DNA from: Noviherbaspirillum sp.
GTDB taxonomy: Bacteria > Pseudomonadota > Gammaproteobacteria > Burkholderiales > Burkholderiaceae
Direction of reading: 5' to 3'
Length of the DNA stretch: 10,632 nucleotides
Assembly: GCA_028292785.1 (NCBI GenBank)
Contig: JAQGLQ010000174.1
Span: 1-10,632, forward strand
In this document: positions 1-7,159 of the stretch, one piece after another
Numbering within the stretch: the first letter of the stretch is position 1
How the letters are laid out: the number at the start of each line of letters is the position of its first letter
Program-made: the position numbers and the translations under genes
The notes under the pieces: generated by a model
Seen by the model: only the letters and a program-made list of their open reading frames with translations
What the model was told of the DNA's origin: nothing
The model's database searches: none

Positions 1-579
<579 letters not shown>

Positions 580-591
580 ACATACCGGCAA

Positions 592-616
592 GGCGTGCGC
601 GGCTTCGGCGCACGCC
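592..616 (+). terminator. Strong hairpin after metK, no U-tract
   Basis: A perfect 9-bp GC-rich stem, GGCGTGCGC (592-600) against GCGCACGCC (608-616), encloses a seven-base loop containing TTCG. It starts 12 bases after the metK stop. No run of T follows, so it is not a canonical intrinsic terminator. It could still protect the metK mRNA 3' end or assist termination. It also covers the place where a -35 element for the downstream ahcY promoter would lie. Confidence 0.5.
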
Positions 617-624
617 AACTACGC

Positions 625-630
625 TATAAT
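625..630 (+). promoter_or_regulatory. -10 box of the ahcY promoter (TATAAT)
   Basis: TATAAT is a perfect sigma-70 -10 hexamer. A start site about seven bases downstream falls at about 637, which is exactly where the 5' strand of riboswitch helix P4 begins. The window from about 600 to 608 has no recognisable TTGACA-like -35 (GCTTCG at 17-bp spacing), and there is no TG extended -10. The promoter may therefore be weak or need an activator. The call rests on the hexamer plus its position directly ahead of the aptamer. Confidence 0.65.
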
Positions 631-636
631 CTCGCC

Positions 637-707
637 TCCAAGGAGCGTTGCAGCACGGCGTCTATTCCGCCGTGTCAGGCTTGGACCTCAATACCGCAAC
701 GGCGCTC
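637..707 (+). promoter_or_regulatory. S-adenosylhomocysteine (SAH) riboswitch aptamer
   Basis: This leader RNA binds SAH and is known to turn on SAH-recycling genes in proteobacteria. Its helices can be traced here. P4 pairs TCCAAG (637-642) with CTTGGA (680-685), forming the pseudoknot. P1 pairs GAGCGT (643-648) with GGCGCTC (701-707), closed by one G-T wobble. P2 pairs CACGGCG (654-660) with CGCCGTG (668-674) around a seven-base loop. The conserved single-stranded or core elements TGCA after the P1 5' strand, CAGG before the P4 3' strand, and CAACGGCGCTCA at the 3' end match the SAH aptamer consensus as I remember it. P4 directly abuts P1, as in the Ralstonia representative. Location immediately upstream of ahcY fits the only well-known role of this class. 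Confidence 0.93.
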
Positions 708-750
708 ACGTTACTTTTTTCTAATTTTTCCCGGAAAGGAGCGCGTGATG
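702..750 (+). promoter_or_regulatory. Riboswitch expression platform: ahcY ribosome-binding site with competing helix
   Basis: The Shine-Dalgarno AAAGGAG (735-741) sits six bases before the ahcY ATG (748-750). GAGCGC (739-744), which overlaps the Shine-Dalgarno, is the exact complement of GCGCTC (702-707), the 3' strand of aptamer helix P1. The two pairings exclude each other. Without SAH the 702-707 strand is free to cover the ribosome-binding site. With SAH bound, P1 forms and the site is exposed. A T-rich spacer (711-730) lies between. The pairing is seen directly. Translational control is inferred from it and agrees with the mechanism proposed for this riboswitch class. Confidence 0.75.
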
Positions 751-2190
751 AACGCCGCTGTTTTGCACCCTCAGACTTCTTCCTCCCAGGATTTTCTCGT
801 CGCCGATCTCGGCCTGGCCGATTGGGGCCGCAAGGAAATCAGGATCGCTGAAACCGAAATGCCCGGCCTGATGGCGATCCGCGAGGAATTCGCCGCCGCC
901 CAGCCGCTCAAAGGCGCGCGCATCACCGGTTCGCTGCACATGACGATCCAGACCGCCGTGCTGATCCAGACGCTCGAAGCGCTCGGCGCAAAAGTGCGTT
1001 GGGCTTCCTGCAATATCTATTCGACGCAAGACCACGCCGCCGCGGCGATCGCCGCCAGCGGCACGCCGGTGTTCGCATTCAAGGGCGAGTCGCTCGATGA
1101 ATACTGGGACTTCACGCATCGCATTTTCGAATGGCCGGACGGTCAGTATTCCAACATGATTCTCGACGACGGCGGCGACGCGACTTTGCTGCTACACCTG
1201 GGGGCGCGCGCCGAGAAGGATGCAAGCGTCCTCGAGAATCCCGATTCGGAAGAAGCAGTCTGCCTGTTCAACTCCATCAAGAAGCGTCTCGCCGCCCAGC
1301 CCGACTGGTACTCCACGCGCCTGCAGGAAATCAAGGGCGTCACCGAGGAAACCACAACCGGCGTGCACCGCTTGTATCAGATGCACAAGGAAGGCAAGCT
1401 GGCCTTCCCGGCGATCAACGTGAACGATTCCGTCACCAAGTCGAAATTCGACAATCTGTACGGCTGCCGCGAATCGCTGGTGGATGGTATCAAGCGTGCC
1501 ACCGACGTCATGATCGCCGGCAAGGTCGCGGTCGTCGCTGGATATGGCGACGTGGGCAAGGGCTCCGCGCAGGCATTGCGCGCCCTGTCGGCGCAGGTGT
1601 GGGTGACGGAAATCGATCCGATCTGCGCGCTGCAGGCGGCGATGGAAGGCTATCGCGTGGTCACCATGGATTACGCCGCCGAGCATGGCGACATTTTCGT
1701 CACCGCCACCGGCAACTACCATGTGATCACCCATGAGCACATGCGGAAGATGAAAGATCAGGCGATCGTCTGCAACATCGGTCACTTCGACAATGAAATC
1801 GAAGTCGCCACGCTACGTCAGTACACATGGGAGAACATCAAGCCGCAGGTCGACCATGTGATCTTCCCGTCAGCCGACGGCAAGCCGGGCAAGCGCATCA
1901 TCCTGCTGGCCGAAGGCCGCCTCGTCAACCTCGGCTGCGGCACGGGCCATCCATCCTATGTGATGAGCTCATCGTTCGCCAACCAGACGATCGCGCAGAT
2001 CGAGCTGTTCACCAATATCTCTGCTTATCCGGTTGGCGTCTATACGCTGCCCAAGCATCTGGATGAAAAGGTGGCGCGCCTACAGCTGAAGAAGCTCAAC
2101 GCGCAGTTGACCGAGCTGACCGATGAGCAGGCCGCATACATCGGCGTGAAGAAGACCGGCCCGTTCAAGGCCGACCATTACCGCTATTAA
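748..2190 (+). CDS. ahcY: Adenosylhomocysteinase (S-adenosyl-L-homocysteine hydrolase)
   Basis: AhcY reversibly hydrolyses SAH to adenosine and homocysteine, using tightly bound NAD+. It removes the product that inhibits methyltransferases. The protein is 480 residues, normal for the longer bacterial form. Visible landmarks are the substrate-site His64 (SLHMTIQTA), LDDGGD from 139, EETTTG at 200-205, and the VTKSKFDN segment with Lys231 and Asp235. The NAD-binding glycine motif GYGDVG is at 265-270. The C-terminus ends FKADHYRY, whose Lys474 and Tyr478 reach the NAD of the neighbouring subunit in known structures. The start at 748 is fixed by AAAGGAG six bases upstream. The same frame is open back to 595, but that stretch is the riboswitch. 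Regulation is by the SAH riboswitch. The gene stands between metK and metF, completing the activated methyl cycle. No anomaly is seen. Confidence 0.98.
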   Translation: MNAAVLHPQTSSSQDFLVADLGLADWGRKEIRIAETEMPGLMAIREEFAAAQPLKGARITGSLHMTIQTAVLIQTLEALGAKVRWASCNIYSTQDHAAAAIAASGTPVFAFKGESLDEYWDFTHRIFEWPDGQYSNMILDDGGDATLLLHLGARAEKDASVLENPDSEEAVCLFNSIKKRLAAQPDWYSTRLQEIKGVTEETTTGVHRLYQMHKEGKLAFPAINVNDSVTKSKFDNLYGCRESLVDGIKRATDVMIAGKVAVVAGYGDVGKGSAQALRALSAQVWVTEIDPICALQAAMEGYRVVTMDYAAEHGDIFVTATGNYHVITHEHMRKMKDQAIVCNIGHFDNEIEVATLRQYTWENIKPQVDHVIFPSADGKPGKRIILLAEGRLVNLGCGTGHPSYVMSSSFANQTIAQIELFTNISAYPVGVYTLPKHLDEKVARLQLKKLNAQLTELTDEQAAYIGVKKTGPFKADHYRY

Positions 2191-2199
2191 GCAGGCGGG

Positions 2200-2225
2200 G
2201 CGGGACGTCCTTCCGGGCGTCCCGC
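2200..2225 (+). terminator. Hairpin downstream of ahcY
   Basis: GCGGGACG (2200-2207) pairs perfectly with CGTCCCGC (2218-2225). Three further pairs inside (one G-T wobble) leave a four-base TTCC loop, so the stem is about 11 bp. It begins nine bases after the ahcY stop. Only scattered T's follow, with no clear U-tract. It is probably a partial terminator or an mRNA-stabilising hairpin that sets ahcY apart from the following two genes, which show no obvious promoter of their own. Confidence 0.6.
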
Positions 2226-2233
2226 GGATTCTC

Positions 2234-2264
2234 CGTTCGATTTACGTTCGATTTACGTTCGATT
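2234..2264 (+). repeat. 11-bp tandem repeat, 2.8 copies
   Basis: CGTTCGATTTA is repeated head to tail at 2234-2244 and 2245-2255, followed by a nine-base partial copy CGTTCGATT at 2256-2264. Copies are identical where they overlap. The array fills the space between the post-ahcY hairpin and the ribosome-binding site of the small membrane protein. The period is close to one DNA helical turn. It could be a protein-binding array or simply a replication-slippage product, and no function can be assigned. Confidence 0.85.
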
Positions 2265-2276
2265 GCGGGAGGTTGT

Positions 2277-2618
2277 ATGCGCTTGCTGCTCGTGTGGCTG
2301 ATCAATGCCGCTGCGCTGTTCGTCGTGCCTTATCTGATACCGTCGATTCGAGTCCAGGACTTCACGACCGCGCTGATCGCGGCGCTGGTGCTCGCGCTCG
2401 TCAACACGCTGATACGCCCGGTCCTGGTGCTGCTGACCCTGCCGGTCACCGTGCTGACCCTTGGACTGTTCATCCTCATCATCAACGGCCTGCTGTTCTG
2501 GGTCGTCGCGAATTTCATCAAGGGCTTTCAGGTGGCCGGCTTCTGGTCCGCCGTCGGCGGCGCGCTCGTGTACACCATCATTTCATGGGCATTGTCCGCT
2601 CTCTTGTTAAAAAAATAG
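2277..2618 (+). CDS. Small four-helix membrane protein, 'phage holin family' (PF04020/YvlD-like)
   Basis: This 113-residue, very hydrophobic inner-membrane protein has about four predicted transmembrane segments (near residues 3-22, 29-49, 51-78 and 87-110) with short basic ends (RLL at the start, LKK at the end). The central segment RPVLVLLTLPVTVLTLGLF (47-65) and the following IINGLLFWV are characteristic of the family named from a mycobacterial four-TM holin. The biochemical role is unknown, and most bacterial members are chromosomal rather than phage lysis genes. The start at 2277 is supported by GGGAGG (2267-2272), four bases upstream. The stop TAG is one base before the metF ATG, so the two genes are almost certainly cotranscribed and probably translationally coupled. 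The last codons contain an A7 run (2609-2615). I infer a conserved housekeeping role linked by position to the methyl cycle, without knowing the mechanism. Confidence 0.85.
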   Translation: MRLLLVWLINAAALFVVPYLIPSIRVQDFTTALIAALVLALVNTLIRPVLVLLTLPVTVLTLGLFILIINGLLFWVVANFIKGFQVAGFWSAVGGALVYTIISWALSALLLKK

Positions 2619-2619
2619 T

Positions 2620-3468
2620 ATGAGCCAACCTAATTTCAGCATCGAGTTCTTTCCGCCGAAAACGCCCGAAGGCGTGGAGAAGCTGCGCGCCACCCGCGCC
2701 AAGCTGGCGGAACTGCATCCGAAATATTTTTCCGTCACGTTCGGCGCCGGCGGCTCGACGCAGAAAGGCACCCTCGAAACGGTGCTTGAAATCCGTCGCG
2801 AAGGACACGATGCCGCGCCCCACCTGTCATGCATGGGCAGCTCGCGCGACAGCTTGCGGGCCATCCTCGGCGAGTACAAATCGCACGGCATCAAGCGGCT
2901 GGTGGCATTGCGCGGCGACCTGCCGAGCGGCTACGGCGCGGTCGACTTTTCATCGGGCGAATTCCGCTATGCCAACGAGCTCGTCGAGTTCATTCGCGCG
3001 GAGACCGGAAACTGGTTCCACATCGAGGTGGCGGCCTATCCCGAGACGCATCCGCAGGCCAAGTCGCCGCGGGACGACCTGCAAAGTTTTGCGCGCAAGG
3101 TGAAGGCCGGCGCGAATGCCGCCATCACCCAGTATTTCTACAATGCCGATGCCTATTTCCGCTTCGTCGACGACGCGCGAAAGCTGGGCGTCGACGTGCC
3201 TATCGCGGCGGGCATCATGCCGATCACGAACTACTCGCAGCTGATACGCTTTTCGGATATGTGCGGCGCCGAGATCCCGCGCTGGATCCGCCTGAAGCTG
3301 GCAAGCTTTGGCGACGACACGGAATCGATACGCGCGTTCGGCCTCGATGTGGTCACCGCCCTGTGCGAGCGGCTGCTGGCAGGCGGCGCGCCGGGCCTGC
3401 ATTTCTATACGCTGAACCAGGCGGCGGCCACGACAGCGCTCTGGAAGCGCCTTGCGCTGACGGCCTGA
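2620..3468 (+). CDS. metF: 5,10-methylenetetrahydrofolate reductase
   Basis: MetF is an FAD enzyme that reduces 5,10-methylene-THF to 5-methyl-THF, the methyl donor for methionine synthase, so it closes the methyl cycle begun by metK and ahcY. The protein is 282 residues. It begins MSQPNFSIEFFPPKTPEG, with Glu9 matching the catalytic glutamate of the E. coli enzyme (Glu28). RGD with Asp100 matches the folate-binding aspartate (Asp120). TFGAGGST, TQYFYNADAYFRF, AGIMPITNY and GLHFYTLNQ are further family landmarks. It is about 14 residues shorter than E. coli MetF at the N-terminus, which is usual in betaproteobacteria. No Shine-Dalgarno precedes the ATG: the 15 bases upstream are T and A rich. 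The upstream gene's TAG ends one base before it, so translation probably depends on reinitiation by ribosomes finishing that gene. It is convergent with the cyclo-ligase gene. Confidence 0.97.
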   Translation: MSQPNFSIEFFPPKTPEGVEKLRATRAKLAELHPKYFSVTFGAGGSTQKGTLETVLEIRREGHDAAPHLSCMGSSRDSLRAILGEYKSHGIKRLVALRGDLPSGYGAVDFSSGEFRYANELVEFIRAETGNWFHIEVAAYPETHPQAKSPRDDLQSFARKVKAGANAAITQYFYNADAYFRFVDDARKLGVDVPIAAGIMPITNYSQLIRFSDMCGAEIPRWIRLKLASFGDDTESIRAFGLDVVTALCERLLAGGAPGLHFYTLNQAAATTALWKRLALTA

Positions 3469-3490
3469 GTATCGTCACCGGCGCAGGCCG
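3461..3490. terminator. Inverted repeat spanning the two convergent stop codons of metF and the cyclo-ligase gene
   Basis: CGGCCTG (3461-3467) and CAGGCCG (3484-3490) are perfect 7-bp inverted repeats separated by 16 bases. The metF stop (3466-3468) is at the inner edge of one arm and the cyclo-ligase stop (3475-3477) lies in the loop. The intergenic gap is only six bases, so any structure that ends transcription must lie inside coding sequence as this one does. No T-run follows on either strand, so termination is only a possibility. Confidence 0.35.
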
Positions 3491-4083
3491 CCTTCGATCA
3501 CCGACGCCTCGGTAATGATCGCATCGAGCGCGATATCGTGCGGCGCCGCGTCGAACGTGGCCAACCCGCACGCATAGCCGATGCCTGCTGCGAGCGGGCG
3601 CGGCGCAAGGGCCAGTGTACGGTCATAGAAGCCGCCGCCATAGCCGAGGCGAACGCGATCGCAATTGAACCCTACGCAGGGCGCCAGCAACGCGTCCGGC
3701 CGGACTTCTCGCTGATTCGCGGGTATCGCCACGCCGTACAGGTCCTTGATCAGGGCATCGCCTGGTGTCCACGCGAGGAACCTGAGCGGCGCATCCTTCG
3801 CGACCACCATGGGTAGCGCCAGCTTCACACCCATCGACGCGAGCTGCGCATAGCTCGCATGCAGATCCGGTTCGCTTCGTATCGGCCAATAGACACCCAG
3901 TGCGCGTCGCGCGTCCAGCTCCATGTTGGCAATCCACCAATCGATCAGGCGCGCGCCGATCGCGGCGTCCCACCGTGCGCGAACTTCAGGTTCGATTGCT
4001 TGTCTGTTGGCGAGCAACATGCGGCGCAGCGCCGGTTTTTCGAGTGCGGTTTCAGACATAATGTATGGCGGACGGTGCGGCAT
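3475..4083 (-). CDS. fau: 5-formyltetrahydrofolate cyclo-ligase (5,10-methenyl-THF synthetase)
   Basis: This enzyme uses ATP to convert 5-formyl-THF to 5,10-methenyl-THF, returning a storage or inhibitory folate to the one-carbon pool that MetF draws on. The protein is 202 residues. The family signature GYGGGFYDR is at 147-155, preceded by LLAPCVGFN, and the C-terminal PHDIALDAIITE is also typical. LRRMLLANRQAI near the N-terminus is the usual first helix. Start choice: the ATG at 4083 has AGGGTGAG six bases upstream on the minus strand. The ATG at 4059 (MSETALEKPALRR) would give a more family-like N-terminus but has no visible ribosome-binding site. I keep 4083 and regard 4059 as a real alternative. 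The gene diverges from the lytic transglycosylase gene across about 53 bases, where an AT-rich patch (TTGTTAATAAG, 4113-4123) is the likely promoter area. Individual boxes cannot be assigned. Confidence 0.93.
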   Translation of the reverse strand: MPHRPPYIMSETALEKPALRRMLLANRQAIEPEVRARWDAAIGARLIDWWIANMELDARRALGVYWPIRSEPDLHASYAQLASMGVKLALPMVVAKDAPLRFLAWTPGDALIKDLYGVAIPANQREVRPDALLAPCVGFNCDRVRLGYGGGFYDRTLALAPRPLAAGIGYACGLATFDAAPHDIALDAIITEASVIEGGLRR

Positions 4084-4136
4084 CGCATGCTCACCCTGAA
4101 CACGCGGATACCTTGTTAATAAGAAGGCGGTAATTG

Positions 4137-6086
4137 ATGTTGACGATGAAATGGCTGGCTGGCATTACCTTCGCGGCGGCTTCGGCGCTCCTGTTCACGC
4201 CGGCCTCCCATGCGCAAAAACGCATTGTCAATTTTGCCAGCGACGATGATGCATTCCTGGCATTGCGCGACGCTTCGCGCAACGGCGATCCGGTACGCGC
4301 TGCCGAGATCGCATCCCGTCTTGGCAATTATGCCATTCCATCGTACGTCGATTATTTCCGTCTCAGGCCGCGTATCCATATGGCGTCGGAACTGGAGATC
4401 CGCGACTACCTTCAGCGTTACGAGGGCAGCGCGATCGCCGATCGCTTGCGCAACGACTGGCTGCTGGAACTGGGCCGGGCGCGCAACTGGGCGCTCTTCG
4501 ATGAACAGTATCCGCAGTTCGCGCTCAACGACGATACGCAGGTCAAATGTTACGCGCTGTTGTCGAAGGCAATGAAGGGACAGAAGGTTGCCGACGAAGC
4601 GCGCGCCGTCCTGGTTTCGGCGCAAGGATACGGCGAGGGATGTCCCGCGCTGATTTCGACGCTGGTGCAAGGCGGCCAGTTCAATGCCAGCGATGTATGG
4701 GCACAGGTGCGGCTGCTCGCGGAAGCGGGCGCTACCGCCACGCTCAGGCGCATCGCGCCGCTGACCGAGGCATCCGACACGGCATTGATGCAGGCCCTGG
4801 AAAAACCGGAACTCGTCGTGGCCCGCGGTCCCGGCGCCGGGCGTCCGGCGCATGAGTTATTCGTCGTGGCGCTGGGCCGCGTGGCCAGGAACAATCCGGC
4901 GCAAGCAGTCTCCGCGCTCGTCAAGGCGGCCGACAGTCTGAATGAAAAACAGGTGGCGGTCGCGTGGTCGCAGATCGCCTTGCAGTCATCGCTCAAGCTC
5001 GCTCCGGATGCCGCCACCTATTGGCACAGGACGCTCGGCGCGCCGCTGTCGCATGACGCCTATCAATGGCGGGTGCGCACGGCCCTGCGCAGCGGCGACT
5101 GGAAACTGGTCAAGTCCGGGATCGACGAGATGCCGCCCGCCTTGAAGAAGGATCACACCTGGACTTACTGGATGGCCCGGGCACTGAAGGCCGAAGGCAA
5201 GCATGAAGAAGCGCGGGAGATGTTCGAGTCGATCGCCGACCGCACGGATTTCTATGGCCAGCTCGCACTGGAGGAACTGAGCAAGAAGATCACGATCCCG
5301 CCGCGCGCAGAACCGGTCACGGCAGAAGAGCTTGCGCCGATGGCGTCAAACAAGGGCTTTGCCCGTGCCCTCAAGCTCTTCGATCTGAACATGCGCTTCG
5401 AAGGATATCGCGAGTGGAACTGGGAGCTGCGCAAGATGGATGAGCGCCAGCATCTCGCCGCCGCGGAATTCGCGCGTCAGAACAATGTGCTCGACCGGAT
5501 GGTCAATACATCGGACCGCACCAGGTCCGAGTTCGATTTCACCCAGCGCTTTCCGTCCCCGTTCCGCGACATCATGCATGCCACGACCCAGAAGCTCGGC
5601 CTCGACATGGCATGGGTGTACGGCCTGATCCGTCAGGAGTCGCGTTTCATCCAGAATGCGCGCTCGCATGTGGGCGCTTCCGGACTGATGCAGTTGATGC
5701 CCGGCACGGCGCAATATGTCGCGCGCAAGATCGGCCTGGGCGGATTCACCCAGAGTCAGGTGAACGACATCAACACCAATATTTTGCTTGGCACCAATTA
5801 TCTGAATATGGTGCTGAACGATCTCGACGGTTCGCAGGCGCTGGCGACCGCGGCCTATAACGCCGGTCCGGGCCGTCCGCGCGCATGGCGTTCAACCCTG
5901 GCGAAGCCGGTCGAGGGCGCGATTTTCGCGGAATCGATTCCGTTCAACGAAACCCGCGACTATGTAAAGAAAGTGCTGTCTAACGCTACCTACTATGCGG
6001 CTCTTTTCGAGAGCAAGCCGCAATCGCTCAAGGCGCGCCTGGGCATTGTTGCGCCGAAAGGATTCGCTCCGAGCGACCTGCCCTGA
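4137..6086 (+). CDS. slt: Soluble lytic murein transglycosylase (Slt70-like, GH23)
   Basis: This periplasmic enzyme cleaves the MurNAc-GlcNAc bond of peptidoglycan, forming 1,6-anhydro-MurNAc ends during wall growth and recycling. From the ATG at 4137 it has 649 residues. An N-terminal signal peptide (MLTMKWLAG..., hydrophobic AASALLF) ends in SHA-Q, a good signal peptidase I site near residue 27. The long alpha-helical middle part is the U-shaped superhelical domain of Slt70. The C-terminal GH23 domain has the catalytic glutamate, Glu501, in RQESRF, then GASGLMQLMPGTA and TAAYNAGPGR, all canonical. A TTG at 4134 extends the frame by one codon. AAGGCGG (4124-4130) serves the ATG at 4137. The gene diverges from the folate cyclo-ligase gene. 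The next gene follows after 66 bases with no clear terminator, so readthrough is likely. No defect is seen. Confidence 0.95.
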   Translation: MLTMKWLAGITFAAASALLFTPASHAQKRIVNFASDDDAFLALRDASRNGDPVRAAEIASRLGNYAIPSYVDYFRLRPRIHMASELEIRDYLQRYEGSAIADRLRNDWLLELGRARNWALFDEQYPQFALNDDTQVKCYALLSKAMKGQKVADEARAVLVSAQGYGEGCPALISTLVQGGQFNASDVWAQVRLLAEAGATATLRRIAPLTEASDTALMQALEKPELVVARGPGAGRPAHELFVVALGRVARNNPAQAVSALVKAADSLNEKQVAVAWSQIALQSSLKLAPDAATYWHRTLGAPLSHDAYQWRVRTALRSGDWKLVKSGIDEMPPALKKDHTWTYWMARALKAEGKHEEAREMFESIADRTDFYGQLALEELSKKITIPPRAEPVTAEELAPMASNKGFARALKLFDLNMRFEGYREWNWELRKMDERQHLAAAEFARQNNVLDRMVNTSDRTRSEFDFTQRFPSPFRDIMHATTQKLGLDMAWVYGLIRQESRFIQNARSHVGASGLMQLMPGTAQYVARKIGLGGFTQSQVNDINTNILLGTNYLNMVLNDLDGSQALATAAYNAGPGRPRAWRSTLAKPVEGAIFAESIPFNETRDYVKKVLSNATYYAALFESKPQSLKARLGIVAPKGFAPSDLP

Positions 6087-6100
6087 GGCAGTGACGAAGC

Positions 6101-6112
6101 GCGGCCGGCCGC
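6101..6112. repeat. 12-bp perfect palindrome between slt and the SDR gene
   Basis: GCGGCCGGCCGC is self-complementary and lies 15 bases after the slt stop. A folded form would have at most a four-pair stem with a four-base loop, and no T-run follows, so it is a poor terminator. It may be a binding site or just chance in GC-rich DNA. Confidence 0.4.
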
Positions 6113-6152
6113 CGACAGAACGCATCAGTGGTTGATCTCCTGGAGGTGAGCC

Positions 6153-7115
6153 ATGACATTCCGTTCCGTTCTGATCCTTGGCGGCTCCGGTTTTATCGGT
6201 GGCCATGTCATTGCCAAACTGGCGCAGACCGAGTGGCGCGTGATCGTCGCAACGCGTCATTTTGAAAAAGCCAAGCATCTTCTGGAAGTGCCCAACGTCG
6301 AAGATGTCCTCGAGGCGAATATCCACGATGATGCCGCGCTTTCCTCTCTCATGGTCGGCAATCAGGCCGTGATCAATCTGGTCGGCACGCTGCACTCGCG
6401 TCCCGGCGATCCTTACGGGCCGGATTTCGCCAGGGCGCATGTCGATCTGCCGCGACGGGTCGTGGCCGCTTGCGCCGCACACGGTGTCCGCCGTTATCTG
6501 CACATGAGCGCGCTGGGCGCGCGCACGGATGGGCCATCCATGTATCTGCGTTCCAAGGCGGATGGCGAGGCGGCCGCTTTTTCCAACGTGTTGGTATGGG
6601 CCACGGCGTTCCGGCCGTCGGTGGTGTTCGGAGAGGGGGATCATTTTCTCAGGCTGTTCGCGTCGCTGGAAAAGTTTCTGCCCGTGATGCTGCTCGCCGG
6701 CGCGAACGCGAAATTCCAGCCGGTATATGTGGAAGACGTCGCCCAGGCCTTCGTCCATGCGCTCGAAAACGAAAGAACCATCGGCCATGTCTACGAATTG
6801 GCCGGCCCGCATGTCTATACGCTGCGGGAACTGGTCAAACTTGCCGGCAAATATACCGGGCACCCGCGGCCGGTAATAGCACTGCCGGAATCGCTGGCCC
6901 GTTTTCAGGCCATGGTGATGGAACATCTGCCGGGGGAGCCGCTGCTGACGCGCGACAATCTCGACTCCATGACGATAGATAACGTGGCTTCGGGGCCGAT
7001 CGACCCTGAACTCGGCATCGTCCCGACCGCGCTCGAAGCGGTGGCGCCGTATTATCTGACCGGGCAAAAGCCGCATAGCGGTGTCGAGGCGGTACACATT
7101 CAGCCTCCGCAATGA
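6153..7115 (+). CDS. NAD(P)-dependent epimerase/dehydratase-like protein, complex I NDUFA9 subunit family (extended/atypical SDR)
   Basis: This 320-residue Rossmann-fold protein of the short-chain dehydrogenase superfamily is close to the family annotated after the mitochondrial complex I subunit NDUFA9. The nucleotide-binding motif GGSGFIGG starts at residue 10 (Gly10, Gly13, Gly16). NLVGTL follows the fourth strand. Candidate catalytic residues are present: Ser119 (HMSALGA) and the YxxxK motif Tyr131-Lys135 (MYLRSK). The later FRPSVVFGEGDHF and QPVYVEDVA segments are family hallmarks. The actual substrate is unknown in bacteria, and membership in respiratory complex I should not be assumed. 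GGAGG (6142-6146) six bases before the ATG is a strong ribosome-binding site. It follows slt and precedes a GST gene and cca, and slt / NDUFA9-like / cca proximity is familiar from Burkholderiales. A 439-codon open frame on the opposite strand (5892-7211) is a composition shadow. Confidence 0.92.
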   Translation: MTFRSVLILGGSGFIGGHVIAKLAQTEWRVIVATRHFEKAKHLLEVPNVEDVLEANIHDDAALSSLMVGNQAVINLVGTLHSRPGDPYGPDFARAHVDLPRRVVAACAAHGVRRYLHMSALGARTDGPSMYLRSKADGEAAAFSNVLVWATAFRPSVVFGEGDHFLRLFASLEKFLPVMLLAGANAKFQPVYVEDVAQAFVHALENERTIGHVYELAGPHVYTLRELVKLAGKYTGHPRPVIALPESLARFQAMVMEHLPGEPLLTRDNLDSMTIDNVASGPIDPELGIVPTALEAVAPYYLTGQKPHSGVEAVHIQPPQ

Positions 7116-7130
7116 CCGCGCATTGCCGAT

Positions 7131-7159
7131 TTGGAAAAATCCGGCAAAAGCCGTATTCT
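7131..7159 (+). promoter_or_regulatory. Possible sigma-70 promoter for the GST gene
   Basis: TTGGAA (7131-7136) and TATTCT (7154-7159) each match four of six consensus bases and are spaced by exactly 17 bases. They lie just after the SDR stop codon and about 95 bases ahead of the chosen GST start, which would leave an untranslated leader of roughly 85-90 bases. Two partial boxes at ideal spacing are suggestive, not proof. Confidence 0.4.

Noticed and set aside
595..747. A 51-codon in-frame N-terminal extension of AhcY
   Set aside because: The stretch is the promoter and riboswitch. The strong Shine-Dalgarno at 735-741 and family length both support the ATG at 748.
2277..2618. Evidence of a prophage from the 'phage holin' name
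   Set aside because: There is no endolysin, tail, capsid or integrase gene nearby. The gene sits in a core metabolic block, and the name is historical.
4116..4853. A 245-codon minus-strand open frame opposite the 5' part of slt
   Set aside because: It is antisense to a gene with a clear signal peptide and domain structure. Its composition is shadow-like and no motif is recognised.
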